NCBI GenBank assembly: GCA_037176845.1
Contig: JAYKXP010000204.1
Coordinates: 1 to 64,000, forward strand
Direction of reading: 5' to 3'
Source: Paramarasmius palmivorus
Taxonomy: Eukaryota; Basidiomycota; Agaricomycetes; Agaricales; Marasmiaceae
DNA length: 64,000 nt
Shown in pieces: positions 22,001 through 33,100 of this stretch. A program made the position numbers and the translations under genes. The notes under the pieces were generated by a model. It saw only the letters and a list, made by a program, of their open reading frames with translations. It ran no database searches and was not told the origin of the DNA. Each line of letters begins with the position of its first letter. Positions within the stretch are counted from its first letter, which is position 1.

Positions 22001-22787
22001 TGTGGTCCCAGGGTTTGTGCTCAGGCAGTCGATGGGACTCTTCCTCCGAAAACACCTTGCGGTATTGGTGGTACTCCTCAGGCACGATCTCCTCCATGCT
22101 CTTCTTCTCCTTCCTTTTCGACTCCTCAAACGCCAGCTCTGCTGCATACGTCACTCCTGCTGCCACCCATAGTTCATCGCTCGCATGCTCCAACACCCCA
22201 TCTTTCTGCCACTGCCTACGCTGTCTTCTGTTGCCTTTGATCTGCTCCCACCGCTTCGTCTCCTCTATCTGGCACTCTTCTTCTTGCTCTTCCTCTATTT
22301 TGATTTTCATCACGCCTTTAGCCCAGTCGATGGCAGGGTTCACCTTTCTCAGCCAAGGTAGCCCTAGCACCACGTCCTCGGGGCCCAGGTCAGTGATCAG
22401 CAACTCTACTTCCTCCTCGTGCTCTCCAATCTTCATCCTCAATTCAGCAAACTCCTCAATACTCCCTGCACGATTCCGACTCCCATCGATGTTGTAGAGT
22501 GGAATCTGCCTTCGCAGGCGGTATCTTTCAACACGTTGCTCTTCCACCCATCTTCTTCCAATGAACAGCCCAGTAGCTCCACTGTCAATCATGGCTACTA
22601 CATCTCTTTCTCGATTGTGTCCTTTCAATCGCGCACGTATGTGAAAATGGTTTTCATTTTTGTCGACAACTGGGATAGATATTGTACATGATGAAACAGA
22701 ATCATATGATGACGGCGAGGTGGAGATAAAAGATGTATTTGGGGGTGCGACTCTTGTAGCCTTAGGAGACACCCCTTCTAAAAACAC
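19014..22787 (-). CDS. pol: Gypsy A Pol: PR-RT-RNase H-INT-chromodomain, interrupted by TGA
   Basis: Two open blocks in one frame (22787-19812 and 19808-19014) are separated only by TGA at 19809-19811. Domains in order match the intact 1257-residue Pol of Gypsy B: protease with DSG, reverse transcriptase with YLDD, RNase H (DREMLAII, TDHRNLEYW), integrase with HHCC zinc finger and D,D-35-E core, a GPY/F-like module (LGPYEVIEKVG) and a C-terminal chromodomain. The stop falls between the integrase core and the GPY/F module, so the first product would keep all enzymatic cores but lose the chromatin-targeting end. The reading start overlaps the end of gag in the -1 frame. The Pol stop codon lies just inside the 3' LTR. 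Confidence 0.93.
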
Positions 22788-24004
22788 TGCTCGGCACGAA
22801 TGGTGGCAATCTGCATCTGGAGCTGCTCCATTTGCGCAATGAGAGCATCCAGACCCGTTGATGGTGCAGTCTGAGCTGGAGTTGGGGTTGTTGGGGCTGC
22901 AGCAGGTGGAGCCGGTAGCGCCTGTTCAGTGGTAGGTGTTTCAGTGGCGGCGACGCGCTGTCCACTCGTCCCACGAGGTCTTCCTAGCCACCTGTTGAAA
23001 CAGACTGCTTCCCGGTGTCCATTTCTGCGGCACCAGTTGCAGATCTCCCTCTCATGGCCCCCATCACGTTGCCGGTGCTCTGTTGAGCCACAGCTAAAGC
23101 ACTTGCCATTCATCAGGCGAAGCCAGTCTGCACGGGTACGGTTGGCGTCAATGTCCATGGCATTCGGGTCACGTGTTGGAAATGTCGGTGCTGGCGCAGC
23201 GGCAGGGAAAGGCGAGGTACGTGGGGGATTGGGGAGTTGGCGGTTGCTCCAGAAGGGTCGTGGACCTTGGGGCCTTGCTTGTGCTTCCAAACGCTTTTCA
23301 GCGTCGTACTGACGGAAGTGGTTGTCAACCTCAATTGACGTCTGGACCAACTCGTCGAAGGTTTTGGTGCTCCTCCCAATGGCAAGGACCAGCCTATCAC
23401 GATACGCACGACTGAGGTTATCGTAGAACCGGTCGCGGAGGTCCTCTGTGGAGTAGCCGGTGCGTCCCATGAGCTCTTTGAACTTGGCTGTGTATTCTGC
23501 CACCGTCATCTTGTCCTGGTGGAGAGCCTTGAGGCGGTGCTTGGCGTCCTCCTTTTCATCTACGCTCTCGAAGCGGAGCTTGAAAGCTGCCTCGAACGTG
23601 GCCCAGTTGTTATCAAATATGGGTCTTCCCAACGAGTACTCCTCCATGTAGGGAGTGGCCCAGAGAGCTGCGTCCTTTACCATGAACGACAGTGCTGTAC
23701 TAATCCACACCCGGTCGTTGCGGTAGTACTGGCCGTCTGCATCCTGGACGTTCATCTCCCTCTTGGAGTTCCATCCATAGACTGAGAATGCTGCAAGGAA
23801 GCGGCAAGCATCAGCGCTGTCTCCATCTCCTGCGAACACCGCTGGCTTCTCAGAGCGGCTTCGCTGATCTGCTTTGGACGACATCTGGGTGGTGAGCAGG
23901 GCCACCGAGTCGGTGAGCGCCTTCTGGCTTGTAAGCAGTGCTTGTAGTAGGGTTTCATTCTGGGATTGTGCAGGAGGAGGAGGTGGAGGTACGTTATCAG
24001 ACAT
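22778..24004 (-). CDS. gag: Gypsy A Gag (capsid and nucleocapsid), intact
   Basis: The 408-residue protein starts MSDNVPPPPPPAQSQNETLL at 24004. It contains a retrotransposon Gag capsid region (residues about 60-230, with YMEEYSLGRPIFDNWATF-like helices) and a single Cys-rich knuckle-like segment (CFSCGSTEHRQRDGGHEREI and CNWCRRNGHREAVC, residues about 315-350). The C-terminus is Ala/Pro/Thr-rich. It structures the particle and binds RNA. Compared with Gypsy B it has the 101 bp that B lacks. Gag ends TGT TTT TAG and pol continues in the -1 frame across a run of five T. Confidence 0.92.
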   Translation of the reverse strand: MSDNVPPPPPPAQSQNETLLQALLTSQKALTDSVALLTTQMSSKADQRSRSEKPAVFAGDGDSADACRFLAAFSVYGWNSKREMNVQDADGQYYRNDRVWISTALSFMVKDAALWATPYMEEYSLGRPIFDNNWATFEAAFKLRFESVDEKEDAKHRLKALHQDKMTVAEYTAKFKELMGRTGYSTEDLRDRFYDNLSRAYRDRLVLAIGRSTKTFDELVQTSIEVDNHFRQYDAEKRLEAQARPQGPRPFWSNRQLPNPPRTSPFPAAAPAPTFPTRDPNAMDIDANRTRADWLRLMNGKCFSCGSTEHRQRDGGHEREICNWCRRNGHREAVCFNRWLGRPRGTSGQRVAATETPTTEQALPAPPAAAPTTPTPAQTAPSTGLDALIAQMEQLQMQIATIRAEQCF

Positions 24005-24273
24005 GGCAGGAAATAAGCGGGGGTCTTTGTAGATGTCGTCGGCCCAGTCTAAGGGATTGTGCAGTCGGTTTGGACAGGGGCTGGTGTCACAGTTCCACCA
24101 GTAGTCGTCGTCGCGGAGATGGTTGTCACGTTGGTTATCAGTGTTATAGGAGTGTGTGCAGGAGGAACAGTCAAAAGGAGGTGGGGGTGTAACGGTTGCT
24201 GTGTCTGCCAGGGTGTACCTTGAACGAGGTTGACGCTACCAGGTCAACGGCGTTCAATGAGATCTTGACCTAA

Positions 24274-24718
24274 TGTGAGGGCGAACCAACTACCTCTCTA
24301 CAGATAGCGGTGCTGAGCGATGATGATAAGGGAAAAAGGGGTGATCCGGCGCAGGCACAAGGCTCTATACGACGTTGAGCAGGCAGACACAAGTCAGATA
24401 CTAGCCCAAATGACCAAGTTAGCATAACTAAAGGAATAAAATACAAGATGACTTGCCTAGCCCAAATGACCAAGAGGTCAAGATGGGGAACTAGGCATCT
24501 GCGGCTACGGTTTATATGTGAAGAGTCTGTCTCGGCGAGAATTGTACAAGTAAGCAATCAGAATGATACGGAAAGATGTAGAACAATGGAAGAATGATGT
24601 GGAATGTTCCGGTGGATGAGAGGCTGTACGCGATATAAGTGGAAAATGATAAGATGAAGATAAGAAAATAGATAAGGGGACTTAGAGAAATGAAAGGAAA
24701 AAGCTATGCTCCATCACA
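24274..24718 (-). repeat. Gypsy A 5' LTR (right)
   Basis: 445 bp, the promoter-bearing LTR for the minus-strand element. The internal region begins after TCACA with TTAGGTCAAGATC, the probable primer-site region. I could not assign the tRNA. Confidence 0.92.
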
Positions 24719-24909
24719 AATATCATCATCTCTTGCTATTGTCTTGCACCAGTACTGCTAAACCCAGTCCCAAGGCTCTTCACAAGTCTTTTGATCACCA
24801 ATCACTGTCCTTAGACCTTGCTGATTCGCTTAGGCGTCGATCACGGTCTGCTTGATTTGGCATCAAGTGTTAGGCGCTTCACCACTCGCTTAGATTATTG
24901 CTGCTAACA
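24719..24909 (+). repeat. Copia A left LTR, second part
   Basis: It resumes with the duplicated AATAT and ends GCTGCTAACA. It matches the last part of the right LTR except for a CpG-site change (G24836 versus A26999). Confidence 0.88.
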
Positions 24910-24926
24910 GGTTATGGGCCCCGGTC
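24910..24926 (+). other. Copia A primer binding site (initiator Met half-tRNA type)
   Basis: GGTTATGGGCCCCGG follows the left LTR. It is complementary to the anticodon arm of initiator tRNA-Met (CCCATAACC core), the half-tRNA priming known for Drosophila copia. The same motif lies inverted at about 33773-33787 in Copia B. Confidence 0.65.
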
Positions 24927-25072
24927 CATACACTTGAACGTCAACAAAGCCAGGGGAGCAACACCAAAGGACTACAAAGGAATCACTAAAGTTAATAAGA
25001 AGGAAAAGGCTTCTCAACTATAGGGAGTAGGAGCATCAGACACCAGACAACGATGAAGAAGATTATTACGAC

Positions 25073-26821
25073 ATGGCTTCCATATACAAAACATTCTCAA
25101 AAATCACACAACTTATTCCATATGGGAAGGACCAGAATTGGGCATCATGGAAGTTTCAAATAGAAACTGCAGCAGGAGCAGTTGAATGCAGTGAACTGTT
25201 AGAGACAGTCACCAATTTCAGCAATGACAGGTCATTGAAATGGGCAATCATCAGCAAACTACCAAACAGCATAGTCCTCTGGTACAAGGATGTAAATTTA
25301 ACTGCAGAACTATGGAAAGCGTTGAAAGGAGATTTTGATCAAAAGAATGCTTTGGTAGAAGCATATCTGTTTAGATCTCTCCATTTGCTTGCATGCAGGG
25401 ATATAACAAGGGTGGATGAACATTTGGACAAGCTTCTTGAAATTCGCAGTATGATCATCAACAAAGGAGGAGAAGTCCCAGATGACCAGTTCATAAACAT
25501 CATCATTACATCCATTCCAAAGCAACTTTCCACCATAACTGCTCTCTTTTCCATGGGCAGAACTGCAGGAAGCGATCTAAAGGTCAACGAGGTCATTTCC
25601 ACTGTTAGAGCAGAAGCACAAGGCATGGCTCTACACTCAAGTAGAGACCAGGTCAACCAAGCCTCAGACCAAGGAAGAGGAATTGGTGGTAGTGTTCACC
25701 GCAACAGTGACAGCAGCATTACTTGCTACAAATGCCAACAGAAGGGGCATATTGCTCGATATTGCACTGGTCAGATAGCTGCAAAGGCCAACACCTCAGT
25801 CCCCACCACTGTTCAGGAACCAAAGACAGAGATAACAGCTTTAGTTGGACTGGAACAGTTAGATTGGCAAAGTGATGCAGATACATGGTTGGCAAGAGTC
25901 ACAACATGCCATACTCCAAAGGACAAACTCCCTACAGCAGCATTTCATGCTCACATAGTAGATGAGGCAGTGAAATTTGGTGAAGATGTAGCCAATCCAC
26001 CCAACTCTACAAACAATACAGAGTCAGACTGGGATGATATGCCGGATGACCCATGGGACACTACTGAGGAAGAGGAACCACAAACAGGGAAAGATGGGGA
26101 AGAGCTTGCAGAGTTGGAACATGAGAATGGGGACAATGACAGGAGCTATATAGATGATGCCATTACTTGGGAGATGGTTCAAACTGGCAACAACACAATG
26201 GACAACCCCCAGGACAAGAATAACAACTCGAAAGGTCCTGAAACACCCCAGAAAATCCAAAAGGCCAAAAAGCTGAGAAACAAGAAGCAGAAACAGGACG
26301 TAGCGCAGTGTTACCACCAACCACTTGATGGCATTGAATGCCTCAATGTGGATGAAGTGAAGGCAGCTTATGCATACCATCAAAATCCATGCTTCACCTT
26401 CAATGTTGCCTATCAAACACTCACTTGTTTGAAAGCTTGTTCAATGCCAGGCAGATTGATTGTGTCGACTCGCCAATTCAATGAAATGCATGCATTATCT
26501 TCCACAGGCAAGAAATTCCTAAAAGCAAAGAAAGAGCCGGATAAGCTGGGACCCATGGCAATCAAAGAAACAATGGAGGATTGGCTACCAAAAGGATTGT
26601 CTTCAGCAAAAGGTCAAACACTTCGCAAGTTGCAAGCAACTATGCTCGGTTTGCAGGGGAGTGTTAGAATTATTTATCCTTTTATGGTTTCATTTGATGA
26701 TCTTTACTTTACATCGTTCATCTCTGATATTCGTATTCGCTCATCATTGTTCTATACACTGATCGCACAGTTCCATGCTTCTTGCTGTTACTCCATTGCC
26801 TCGGTGTGGCAACTTAATTAG
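25073..26821 (+). CDS. gag: Copia A Gag-like protein with long unknown C-terminal extension
   Basis: The 582-residue frame opens MASIYKTFSKITQLIPYGKD. Residues about 1-190 match the Copia Gag capsid region (W-x-x-W-K pattern, LWKALKGDFD, VDEHLDKLLEIRSM). Residues 221-234 are the zinc knuckle CYKCQQKGHIARYC. The remaining roughly 300 residues contain an acidic stretch (about 310-375), a Lys-rich stretch (about 390-420) and a polar C-terminus that match no Copia enzyme as far as I can see. There is no protease DSG, integrase or reverse transcriptase. The frame runs into the right LTR and stops at 26821. The product could package its own RNA and use enzymes from another Copia. Confidence 0.85.
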   Translation: MASIYKTFSKITQLIPYGKDQNWASWKFQIETAAGAVECSELLETVTNFSNDRSLKWAIISKLPNSIVLWYKDVNLTAELWKALKGDFDQKNALVEAYLFRSLHLLACRDITRVDEHLDKLLEIRSMIINKGGEVPDDQFINIIITSIPKQLSTITALFSMGRTAGSDLKVNEVISTVRAEAQGMALHSSRDQVNQASDQGRGIGGSVHRNSDSSITCYKCQQKGHIARYCTGQIAAKANTSVPTTVQEPKTEITALVGLEQLDWQSDADTWLARVTTCHTPKDKLPTAAFHAHIVDEAVKFGEDVANPPNSTNNTESDWDDMPDDPWDTTEEEEPQTGKDGEELAELEHENGDNDRSYIDDAITWEMVQTGNNTMDNPQDKNNNSKGPETPQKIQKAKKLRNKKQKQDVAQCYHQPLDGIECLNVDEVKAAYAYHQNPCFTFNVAYQTLTCLKACSMPGRLIVSTRQFNEMHALSSTGKKFLKAKKEPDKLGPMAIKETMEDWLPKGLSSAKGQTLRKLQATMLGLQGSVRIIYPFMVSFDDLYFTSFISDIRIRSSLFYTLIAQFHASCCYSIASVWQLN

Positions 26822-27072
26822 TACATATCCGTATTATGCTGTTGAACATTGGACTATATAAACTGTACATATCTACTGCTGAATATCATCATCTCTTGCT
26901 ATTGTCTTGCACCAGTACTGCTAAACCCAGTCCCAAGGCTCTTCACAAGTCTTTTGATCACCAATCACTGTCCTTAGACCTTGCTGATTCGCTTAGGCAT
27001 CGATCACGGTCTGCTTGATTTGGCATCAAGTGTTAGGCGCTTCACCACTCGCTTAGATTATTGCTGCTAACA
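26662..27072 (+). repeat. Copia A right LTR (intact)
   Basis: 411 bp from TGTTAGAATT to GCTGCTAACA. It gives the uninterrupted reference for the left LTR split by Gypsy A. Confidence 0.92.
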
Positions 27073-27077
27073 AGTCC

Positions 27078-28367
27078 AAGAGATGAAGCGAAGTGTTTGA
27101 CCTTTAGTGAAGGTAAAGCTTTGGTGAAGATATCGGCTGTCATTTCCTCAGTAGGACAGTATGTCAGCCGAATCTTGTTTTCCTCTATTGCATAGTGTAT
27201 GAAATGATATCAGATATCAATGTGTTTGGTGCGTGCATGAAACCGATCATCTTTGGCTAGAGCGATTGCTGATTGATTGTCTGAGTTGATGAGAATGGGT
27301 TTGGCTTTGGTTCCGAAAATTTCTGTGACAAAATTTCTGAGCCATATAGCTTCTTTTGCAGCATGGGTAAGTGCTACATATTCCGCCTCTGTTGTAGATA
27401 GCGAAATGATTTCCTGTCATTTTGATGACCAGGATACTGCTCCTCCATTCAATACAAAAGCATATCCTGAAATGGCATGTCGGTCTTCATTTGACATTCC
27501 ATCAGCATCAGTGAAACCTGTTATTTCTCCTTCATGGCTTCCATATGTCAACCATAAGTCTTTGGTGCCTTTGAGATATCCATAAACTTTCTTTAAGGTG
27601 TTCCAATGTGTTGGACCTGGGTTTAGAGAGAAACGTGCGAGTTGTGATGTGGCGTATGTGATGTCTGGACGAGTTGCTACTGATAAATATTGAAGTGCCC
27701 CTAATGCTTCCATATAGGGTTTGCACTTCATAGCAATTACATCGTCTGGAAGAGATGGTGATTGATCCTTTGTGAGTTTGGTGTGAGGATCAAAAGGAAT
27801 GGCTGCTGGTTTCACATCACTGAATCCATATCGTTCCAGTATGGCTTCAATGTATGACCTCTGGGAAAGTTGAATACATCCAGTAGATCTCCGAATTTCT
27901 ATGCCCAACATCCAATGGAGTGGTCCTCCATCTGTAACCTCTATTTTTCCTTTAATCTTCTGTTTTAGTCTGTCCATCAACTTTTCAGTTTCTGTGACAA
28001 GTGTCATATCATCAACATGGATGAATATGATGATGAATGGGGAAGTAGAATAGAATACGGCATGGTCAAAATCTGATCGCTTGAGACCAATGCTTTCCAT
28101 CAAGTTCCTAAATGTTGTGTACCATCTTCGTCCTGCCTGCTTCGCTCCATACAGGGCTACTGAGAAGGATAGAATTTGTCCTGGCTTTGCTCCTATGTCT
28201 ATGCCTTTTGGAGGGTAGGCATATAGCTCTTCTCCTTCTCTCAGCTTTCCATATAGATATGCACTTTTGACATCCATTTGATGGATAATCATGTTGTGGT
28301 GTGCAGCAATGCTGAGTATTGCTCTAATGCTTGAGAGCTTTGCTACACTGGCAAATGTATCATCCGG
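27078..28367 (-). pseudogene. pol: Copia B reverse transcriptase and RNase H, 3' part of pol
   Basis: The frame reads from TPDDTFASVAKLSS through the RT motifs (QMDVKSAYLYG, KQAGRRWY, FIHVDDMTLV) and LGIEI to the RNase H region (FTDADGMSNEDRHAISG, SLSTTEAEYVAL, HIDI) and the C-terminus EEMTADIFTKALPSLKVKHF. It is interrupted by TGA at 27417-27419 (Arg of SSK-R-QE expected) and 27210-27212 (Arg of HIDI-R-YHF expected). The last codons lie beyond the Copia A insertion (about 18336-18348). The upstream part of RT lies at 30170 onwards, beyond the 1.8-kb insertion. Confidence 0.9.
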
Positions 28368-30169
28368 TGTGAGGCTTATAAAACGCTTGCGAACGAGCGA
28401 AATAATATGCCAAGTTGTGCGAGCGGGGTTCGACGTTGTCAAAGGATCCGTACAATCGACACAAGAAATCAACTAGCACACTAGTTGAACGTCTACAAAT
28501 CACTAGGACACAAGGGAAGTGTATGAGCGATGAATGAAACAATGTAATATGATAATATAGTTTCGATATGATCAAGACAACGCGAGCCAACCTATAAACC
28601 TATCTATAACTATTCCTATATGTTCCTATGACGCAAAATAACCTATCGAACCCAACAAGGGTAAAGACCTATTGTTCCTATGAAGGCTATGGTTACACTA
28701 GTCGAACTAGCATGACAACCAAAGGCACTGATTACACTAGTCGAACTAGCACGACAACCAGGCCACCTATAAGCTAGTGGGGCTGCACACTAAGCTTTAA
28801 CGATCACTGGTGGGGCTCCACACCAAGTGAAAAGGGATCTAGTGGGGCTCCACACTAGTCCGGAAACAATCAATCCTATCCAAAGAGTCTAGATGAACTA
28901 GCTCTGTCCTATGGGTATCTCAAAGTTCTTAATTTCACGACTCTAGTTCAATATAGAGAAGGGCTTTTCAAGGTTTTATTTTCTAAGTTATTTTCTAAGC
29001 ACACGTTGCCTCTATGGTCAACGATAGAAGACAAGAACTCTGCTATTGGTGCACTAGGGCTACGTATGCGGGGTAATTGCTTGAGAGCTTCCTAGGGGAA
29101 ACCCTGCTGCTTATATACCCGCGAGCGTACATATTTTACATATAAGTGAAAGTGGACACGATAAAGTAATAGTAACTATGCAAGAAATGAGAACGAGGAG
29201 AGGATTCTGTCCATATGAAGTAAGTATCTACCAGAAAAGGAAGGTTTGGATATATATATTGGTCGGAATTCGACATTATTTTGCAGGACTACGAGTCATA
29301 TTACTTTTTGGTTGCTAGGAAGTGGCGCGCGGAGGCGCTGTTCCGCATGGTGCGTTTCGGATATCAGTGCTAGGACATAGTTATTCCGCTCGGAACTTGC
29401 TAGGAGTCCGATCTAAACCGAAACGCTTCGGATTCGTATCCGAGGAAGGTAGGCTCTATGCCCTTGTAGTTCTATATTATATTTTCTATGTCCTAGGACA
29501 GTCCTGGCACAGAATCCTATCTGTTTCCTTGTTATAGAACTATATGTCCCTCACTAGTGTCTGTACTAGCAGTAGGAATCCCAACTCGAAGCTCGAGGGA
29601 TATTCCGATCGATATGGAAAGCTGTTAAGCCTCCATATGGTCCTCGTATCGATGACCCGGTTACTCGGACATTTCTAATCCTGGTAACTCTGCTCTCGAA
29701 GGTGACTCGCACCTCCAGCTTCTACCGTATTTGGTATATAGCTCTGATTCGTCCCCTAGGGTCCTTCTACGCTGTGGTAGTTGGTCCTCGTTCACTATCC
29801 CATCTCATATGTCCCATAGCGCGAGTATAGTATAGCCATATGACCTACTAGGAAGTCTACTAGGTACAGTAGCATGTCCTCGTAAGGTTCCAGCCTGGTA
29901 ATAGAGTATAGATACGGTCTACAGGTTTCGACGCGTACCCTAGCGCAATCATATAGGGCTAACGACGACATCAACGTCTATGCACGCGCAGCTAGTATTC
30001 ACTACGCAGTGCATGCCTATCTTATTCTTCGTCATATGCGCACTACTAGGTCCCTAGTAGTACTACCAAGTCCATATAGTACTTAGTATGATGTACTAGT
30101 GCGATTCTGAACACAACAATTGGTGTCAAAATGACTGTTTTTCAGCGATTTCGTTCTGGTACCCTCACA
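28368..30169. mobile_element. Unidentified 1.8-kb insertion inside Copia B RT
   Basis: RT coding sequence breaks at 28368 and resumes at 30170. The insert starts TGTGAGG and ends CCTCACA, so it has short inverted ends typical of an LTR, but I find no convincing target duplication. No long ORF is present. It contains two copies of ACACTAGTCGAACTAGCA-GACAACCA (about 28695-28762) and three of TAGTGGGGCTCCACAC-type repeats (about 28774-28858). A TATA-like run (GCTTATATACCC, about 29112) is also present. A solo LTR of a long-LTR family is one possibility and a non-autonomous DNA element is another. Confidence 0.55.
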
Positions 30170-33100
30170 CTGGGAAATAATCAACATTTGGGATTTGAGT
30201 GAATCCTCAGACTACCAATCGTGCAGTGTCCTGTTATATTTCCTGGTGGATCTCTTTTCGTCCGGTAAACCCATTTTGTGCTGAGAACATGAACGTCCTT
30301 GGGTTTGTTGATGATTGTGAATGCGTTCCTTGATCGCAATCGATTAATTTCATCTTCCATTGCCATGTACCATTGTTTGCTAAAAGGACTGGCATTGACT
30401 TCTTCCAGAGATATTGGATCATGAAGAACTATCTCTGATGTGACCTTTGCAAGACTGGCTGTGAGATGTTTGATCTCCTTGTTTCCTTCAGCGTCTCCTT
30501 TGATGATGGCTAGGAGTTTGGGATTCAATCTTTGGGTACGTGTTGATTTCCGAAAAACTTCAGGATCAATTGGTTTCGTAATTTCCTGGGGAATAGGGAT
30601 AATGAAGTCTTGATCCGACTCGGTGATAGATTTGTCGAGATTGATTGAGACATCTTGCTCCCCTTCAACGAGTTGGATCTCTTGTTTAGAGAAAACAACA
30701 TTTTGTTCAACTGTTACTGAACGTCGATCTGGCCAATATATCCTGTAACCCAATGATTCTGGGTCTATTCCAATCCATCTGCCTTCAGATGCTTGTTCTG
30801 CCAGCTTGTCTGGCTTTTCAAATCGTTTTACATATACAATTTGCCCAAAAATATGCATTTCCTTTGCATTTGGGATTCTTCCATATCGCAATTCATAAGG
30901 TGTTTTCATTCCAACACCCTTGTGTGGAGTTCTATTCCAGACATAAACTGCATATTCCATAGCAGTTCTCCAAAGCCATTTGGGTAATCCTGATTGTAGA
31001 AGCATTGTGCGTACTGCTCCTAACAATGGACCATGTGCTCGTTCAGCGTTTCCATTCTGCTCCGGTGTATCATGGACTGTTAATTTTCTTACAGTTCCCA
31101 TGTGTTCCAGGTAGTCTGTGAATTCTTCTCCTAGGAATTCTCCTCCTCTATCAGAATGCAACACTTTGATAGTAACATCATGCTGCGTTTGGAGTCGAGT
31201 TTGGTGAGCAACGTATTTTGCGAATGCTTCTCCTTTGGTCTTGAGTAGCGGTTCCTCCAACCAATAGGTTGCATCATCCAACAATGTAAGACTGTATTGT
31301 TGATGATTTATTGTTTGAACTGATGCAGGTCCCCATACATCCATGTGTATAAGGTCCCCAAATTTTGCTGCTTGATTTTCCTCATTTGTGCGAGTCTTTG
31401 GAATGCTGGTTCTTCTGGCTTTTCCAAGAAGACATACTTTGCACTCCTTTTCCTCCATGTGATTTGAATCAAGTGCAATTCCAGCTATGTGGCCTTCATT
31501 TATCCACTTTCTGGTATAGTCATAATTCATATGACCAGCCATGCAATGTCCTTCATATAAGGATACCAATCGTTCTTGGCTTGCCATGAGAGCTCTTTCA
31601 CTCCCCTTGATTTGATAAAGTCCTTCCACTTTTGGAATGCTAGTGACTTGTCTGCGATTTACATCATAAATGTGCATGATTCCTCCATGGATGACAATTT
31701 CATGTCCTTCATCATCTAGTTTCCCAATGGATACTAGTGTGTTGTTCATGTGTGAAACATGCAATGCATCTGGCAATGGTAGGTTGTTTCCATCAGGTAA
31801 CTCTAAATCCAGAGTTCCTTTTGTACTTGTCATAACCTCTTCACCATTTGCCACTTCTATTTTCCTTGGAGCAATATCTTCCATGTCGTACATTTTGTCA
31901 TCACTTGGTATCATGTGTGATGTACATCCTGAATCGAAAAGGATGGTATTGGCAGTGTTTGCAACAAGGTTTGCTTGTTCACTTGGATAATGTTTTTCAA
32001 CAGCCATCCAAGTTCCTTCTTCGAATTCTTCTTCGATATGTGCACTCGATGCACTTTCTGTTTTGTGCCATGGCTTGTCTGTTTTGTCTTCCTTCTTTGC
32101 CTCTTTCTTTGGCTCAGAAGCTTTATGGGCTTGTTGTTTCTTTGGTGATGGGCATGCTTTTGCCATGTGCCCTTTTCCACCACAATTGAAACAACTAATA
32201 TTGTCTCTGGTTTGTGAGGTTTGGTTTCTGGAGGTTTGATTCTTGAATCCTCCTCTTCCTCTACCTCTACCTCTGAAACTTCCTCTCTTTCCTTGGTTGT
32301 TTTGTCCTCTGTCCTGGGAATAATTTGCTGATTCCTTTGGTTTTCGACGCATAGCTTGTCCATTTGCTTCAGCACGTATGGCAGCTATCAGCTTATCAAC
32401 AGTTAAATCTTTTCCAGATTCACTGTAGACAGTCATTACTGCTGTAATTGTCGAATTTAATGTGTGTGGGACAGATGCAATTAATGCATTCTTGAACTGA
32501 TCATCTGAAACAGTAATGTTCTGAGATGTAAGTTCATTTCGGATGTTGAGGAGTTCGTCTATGTGTTGGTTTACTTTTCCAACATCATGGCACGATAGGT
32601 TGTATAGTTTCCTTTCCAGATGTGCTTCAGTCAAAGGATTTTTGGTGTCATAATCCTTTTTCAGACCTGTCCATAGTTCTTGTGATGTCTCCGCATTTCG
32701 ATATCTGCGAAGAATAGTGTCTGGCAATCTTCCAATGATTGCATTCATGAGATCGGCATCTGCGTCTCCTTCTTCTGCAGTAGTCAGGTATTTCCCATAC
32801 CCTATTGACTTTGCTGCACGTTCTATACACATTGCCCACATGCCCCAGTTTGCCCCATCGGCCTTTAACTGAGTACATTTGTCAAATGCCTTTACTGCTT
32901 TAGACATATCGTCATCGTCTTCGTCAATTGACGGTTTGGGAGTTGGTGGTCTAGGTTTGGGAGGCGTCTTGGGCGATAACGGAGGTGTTGATTTATGAGA
33001 TGGTGGTGCAGATGACTTCTGCGATTGTTCTTTGTCTTCTTCAGAATCAGATTTTGGAATATCAGTACCTTGTACTGACACCTGTTCCTCTTGTTCAAGA

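Larger units (their letters stand above)
18574..24718 (-). mobile_element. Gypsy A: chromodomain Ty3/Gypsy LTR retrotransposon
   Basis: LTRs of 445 bp (18574-19018 and 24274-24718) begin and end TG...CA. TSD AATAT lies at 18569-18573 and 24719-24723, confirmed by the uninterrupted Copia A right LTR, which has one AATAT at that spot. Gag and pol lie on the minus strand. The element is nearly identical to Gypsy B at 56105-62148. Gag is intact here, but pol has a TGA at 19809-19811 where Gypsy B has CGA. Confidence 0.95.
18349..27072 (+). mobile_element. Copia A: gag-only, non-autonomous Copia retrotransposon carrying Gypsy A in its left LTR
   Basis: LTRs of 411 bp (TGTTAGAATT...GCTGCTAACA) flank a 1752-bp internal region. 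The left LTR is split by Gypsy A (18349-18573 and 24719-24909) and the right LTR is 26662-27072. TSD AGTCC lies at 18344-18348 and 27073-27077. The primer site is at 24910 and a purine tract (GCAGGGGAG) precedes the right LTR. Only a Gag-like ORF is present, so integrase and reverse transcriptase must come from other elements. The LTRs differ at two CpG sites only, so it is fairly young. Confidence 0.88.

Noticed and set aside
20515..22497. Long open frames antisense to the Gypsy A pol gene (and their mirror images in Gypsy B)
   Set aside because: They are shadows of the pol coding sequence in other frames. They mirror each other in both copies and lack any domain.
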